Of a DNA stretch of 7,322 nucleotides, positions 6,025-7,322 are shown piece after piece. The position numbers were made by a program, and so were the translations under genes. This DNA is from Phycisphaera sp. (GTDB lineage Bacteria > Planctomycetota > Phycisphaerae > Phycisphaerales > Phycisphaeraceae): NCBI GenBank assembly GCA_029287335.1, contig JARFRI010000200.1:1-7322 (forward strand), in the 5' to 3' direction. The notes beneath the pieces are model-generated. The model worked only from the letters and a program-made list of their open reading frames with translations. It was not told the DNA's origin and made no database searches. The first letter of the stretch is position 1, and every line of letters begins with the position of its first letter.

Positions 6025-7044
6025 ATGGCTACTGAATCACCCTCCGCCATCCCGACGAACGCCCCAGAGAGCGATCACGACGAGCAGGCTCAGCCTGCCA
6101 AGGTGGACGCGCCGGTGGTGACCCCGGACATGCTCCGGCAAGGCGATCCGCCCGTCGGCTGGGTCGGCAGGCAATACCGCAGCTTCGAGAACTGGCTAAC
6201 CGAGAAGTCGACCGAGTCCAACCGCTGGCACCGCTTCCTCGCGTGGGTGTTCCTGCCCCTGGCGTACCGTTCGGGGATCAAGCTGGGCCAAAAATCTGCG
6301 GCCGGCGACTACGAGGTCGTTGTCCCCTTCACCACGTTCAATAAGAACTGGTACAACGCCATGGCCGGGGCCGCGCTGCTGGGCAACTCCGAAGTGGCCG
6401 GGGGGATGTACATCTTCAACCAGGTCGGCCCGGAATACACGGTGGTCTGCAAGGAGCTTCACTACAAGTTCCGCCTGCCCTGCGTGGGCCCAGCGATCTA
6501 CCGCGTCAAGCCCGTCGACGACATCGCCGAGCTGAAAAAGCACAAGCTCGAGTTCAATGTCACCGTGGACATGCACATCGTCCAGGCGGTCCACCACAAG
6601 GACGAAAAAGAACGCAAGGTCGGCAAAGCCACCGCGACGTTCCACGTCGCGCCCAAGGCCAAGCTCCGCGCTCGTCAGGCCCAGACGCAAACCCCGCCGC
6701 CGCTGCGACTGGGGCTCGGGCTGGTTTGGCCCGCGATCCTTTCACTGGCCGCGCTGATCGGCGCGTTGGTGATGGCTCATTGGTGGCCGGCCGCTGGCGC
6801 GGGCGTCTGCCTGTTGGCATTCACGTCGACCGCATGGGGCTACCTGATCCAGCACCGCCCACCGCAGCGTTGGGTCGCCCTCATCGCCACGCTGTTCTGC
6901 ATGCTCGGCCTAACGGGCCTGGGCATCTGGGCCGCGATTGCGGCGTCGCCGCTCTGGACCTCCGTGTCGTTCGCCGCCGCAGGTTCGCTATTTCTTGCCG
7001 CGATCGCGATCGCCTGGCCGATTAAGCCGAAGACGCCGGGCTGA
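6025..7044 (+). CDS. Probable hot-dog-fold domain fused to four membrane helices
   Basis: A 339-residue protein with no single named family that I recognise. Residues 1-45 are acidic, Pro/Ala-rich and probably disordered. Residues of about 70-212 look like a hot-dog-fold thioesterase-like domain of the DUF4442 kind: VVPFTTFNKNWYNAMAGAALL (99-119, in part), NSEVAGGMYIF (121-131) and a beta-rich second half with YTVVCKELHYKFR and ATATFHVAPKAKL. Such domains commonly act on acyl-CoA or acyl-carrier-protein thioesters, but no catalytic residue can be assigned here. Residues 229-251, 256-275, 283-306 and 312-332 are hydrophobic and form four likely transmembrane helices, which would hold the soluble domain at the inner membrane. 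The ATG at 6025 fits the -10 box just upstream; an in-frame ATG at 6130 would remove only the disordered head. Flanked by the iscX terminator and a REP-like element, it appears monocistronic. Confidence 0.7.
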   Translation: MATESPSAIPTNAPESDHDEQAQPAKVDAPVVTPDMLRQGDPPVGWVGRQYRSFENWLTEKSTESNRWHRFLAWVFLPLAYRSGIKLGQKSAAGDYEVVVPFTTFNKNWYNAMAGAALLGNSEVAGGMYIFNQVGPEYTVVCKELHYKFRLPCVGPAIYRVKPVDDIAELKKHKLEFNVTVDMHIVQAVHHKDEKERKVGKATATFHVAPKAKLRARQAQTQTPPPLRLGLGLVWPAILSLAALIGALVMAHWWPAAGAGVCLLAFTSTAWGYLIQHRPPQRWVALIATLFCMLGLTGLGIWAAIAASPLWTSVSFAAAGSLFLAAIAIAWPIKPKTPG

Positions 7045-7064
7045 TGGTTCAGCACACCATCCGC

Positions 7065-7165
7065 TGGGTGCCACACAACTTGCCTAGGCAAGCTGTGTGC
7101 GAACTGCTCTAGAAATAAAAAGAACACTTTGCACATAGCTGCCTGCGGCAGTTATGTGGCACCCA
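7065..7165. repeat. Second REPIN-like double palindrome (101 bp)
   Basis: The ends are an 11-bp perfect inverted repeat, TGGGTGCCACA (7065-7075) and its complement (7155-7165). Inside are two hairpins: CACACA-A-CTTGCC (7072-7084) with GGCAAG-C-TGTGTG (7087-7099), and CACATA-G-CTGCC (7132-7143) with GGCAG-T-TATGTG (7147-7158). An AT-richer spacer (7101-7130) lies between them. This is again two REP-type hairpins in inverted orientation, but from a different sequence family than the element after dnaN. It sits between two convergent genes, the usual place for REP elements, and could serve both as a mobile non-autonomous repeat and as a transcript 3'-end structure. Confidence 0.8.
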
Positions 7166-7189
7166 ATTGTTTTATGAATTGAATCAGCG

Positions 7190-7322
7190 TCACGGCCAAA
7201 CGACCACTTCGCGGGTCAGCTTGATGCCGGTCTTGTCGTAAACGACTTTTTCGACGTATTCGATGACTTGATAGACGTCCTCGGCTTGGGCGTCTTTCTT
7301 GTCCGCGACGATGAAGTTGGCG
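7190..7322 (-). CDS. murB: UDP-N-acetylenolpyruvoylglucosamine reductase, C-terminal end
   Basis: Only the last 43 residues are in the window; the gene continues beyond its right edge on the minus strand. They read ANFIVADKKDAQAEDVYQ, then VIEYVEKVVYDKTGIKLTR (continuous) and EVVVWP before a TGA. This matches the MurB C-terminal domain pattern: (A)NFIV, then A-x-DV, a helix, and G-(I/V)-x-L-x-x-E-V. MurB is the cytoplasmic FAD enzyme that reduces enolpyruvyl-UDP-GlcNAc to UDP-MurNAc with NADPH in peptidoglycan synthesis. A murB gene fits planctomycetes that do make peptidoglycan. The FAD-binding domain and catalytic Ser/Glu cannot be checked here. The end is convergent with the hot-dog/membrane gene, across the second REPIN-like element. 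Confidence 0.85.
   Translation of the reverse strand, partial: ANFIVADKKDAQAEDVYQVIEYVEKVVYDKTGIKLTREVVVWP

Noticed and set aside
6196..6690. Minus-strand open frame of 164 codons
   Set aside because: Shadow of the hot-dog/membrane gene; its low-complexity Asp/Val/Leu-rich translation matches no family.

Overview
This is the end of a short-read assembly contig, moderately GC-rich (roughly 60% by eye), most likely from a planctomycete, possibly the Phycisphaerae. The taxonomic inference rests on a sulfatase, an ECF sigma/anti-sigma pair with a long extracytoplasmic tail, a dnaN with no dnaA or recF beside it, genes with poor or no Shine-Dalgarno sequences, and REP-like palindromes between genes. 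It is an inference, not a proof. The first 130 bases are not biological. A poly-C run is followed by a degraded P5 end, a 10-nt index and an exact Nextera read-1 transposase adapter, so the genome starts at base 131.

Layout. The 3' part of a type I sulfatase gene (+) meets a minus-strand pair head-on. That pair is a plant-type 5'-methylthioadenosine/S-adenosylhomocysteine nucleosidase gene followed, with a 4-bp ATGA overlap, by a gene for a small secreted protein of unknown function. Divergent from the pair is an ECF sigma factor gene with its membrane-bound anti-sigma factor gene behind it. Both have an upstream GGAAT-N18-GTT element of ECF promoter type, which suggests autoregulation. A strong intrinsic terminator closes this unit. 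Next come dnaN (sliding clamp), a 92-bp REPIN-like double palindrome that fills almost the whole gap, and iscX, which ends inside a strong terminator. Then comes a gene for a probable hot-dog-fold domain fused to four membrane helices, with a -10 box so close to its ATG that the mRNA may be leaderless. A second, unrelated REPIN-like element (101 bp) separates it from the convergent C-terminal end of murB (-), which runs off the window.

How the genes relate. Apart from the sigma/anti-sigma pair and the overlapping nucleosidase/secreted-protein pair, the genes look like independent housekeeping units: methyl-cycle salvage, replication, Fe-S/iron handling and peptidoglycan synthesis. I see no phage, CRISPR, toxin-antitoxin or biosynthetic system, and no convincing undescribed multi-gene system. 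The points most worth a second look are the paired ECF promoter motifs, the two different REPIN-like elements, the hot-dog/membrane fusion, the plant-type nucleosidase and the adapter-derived contig end.
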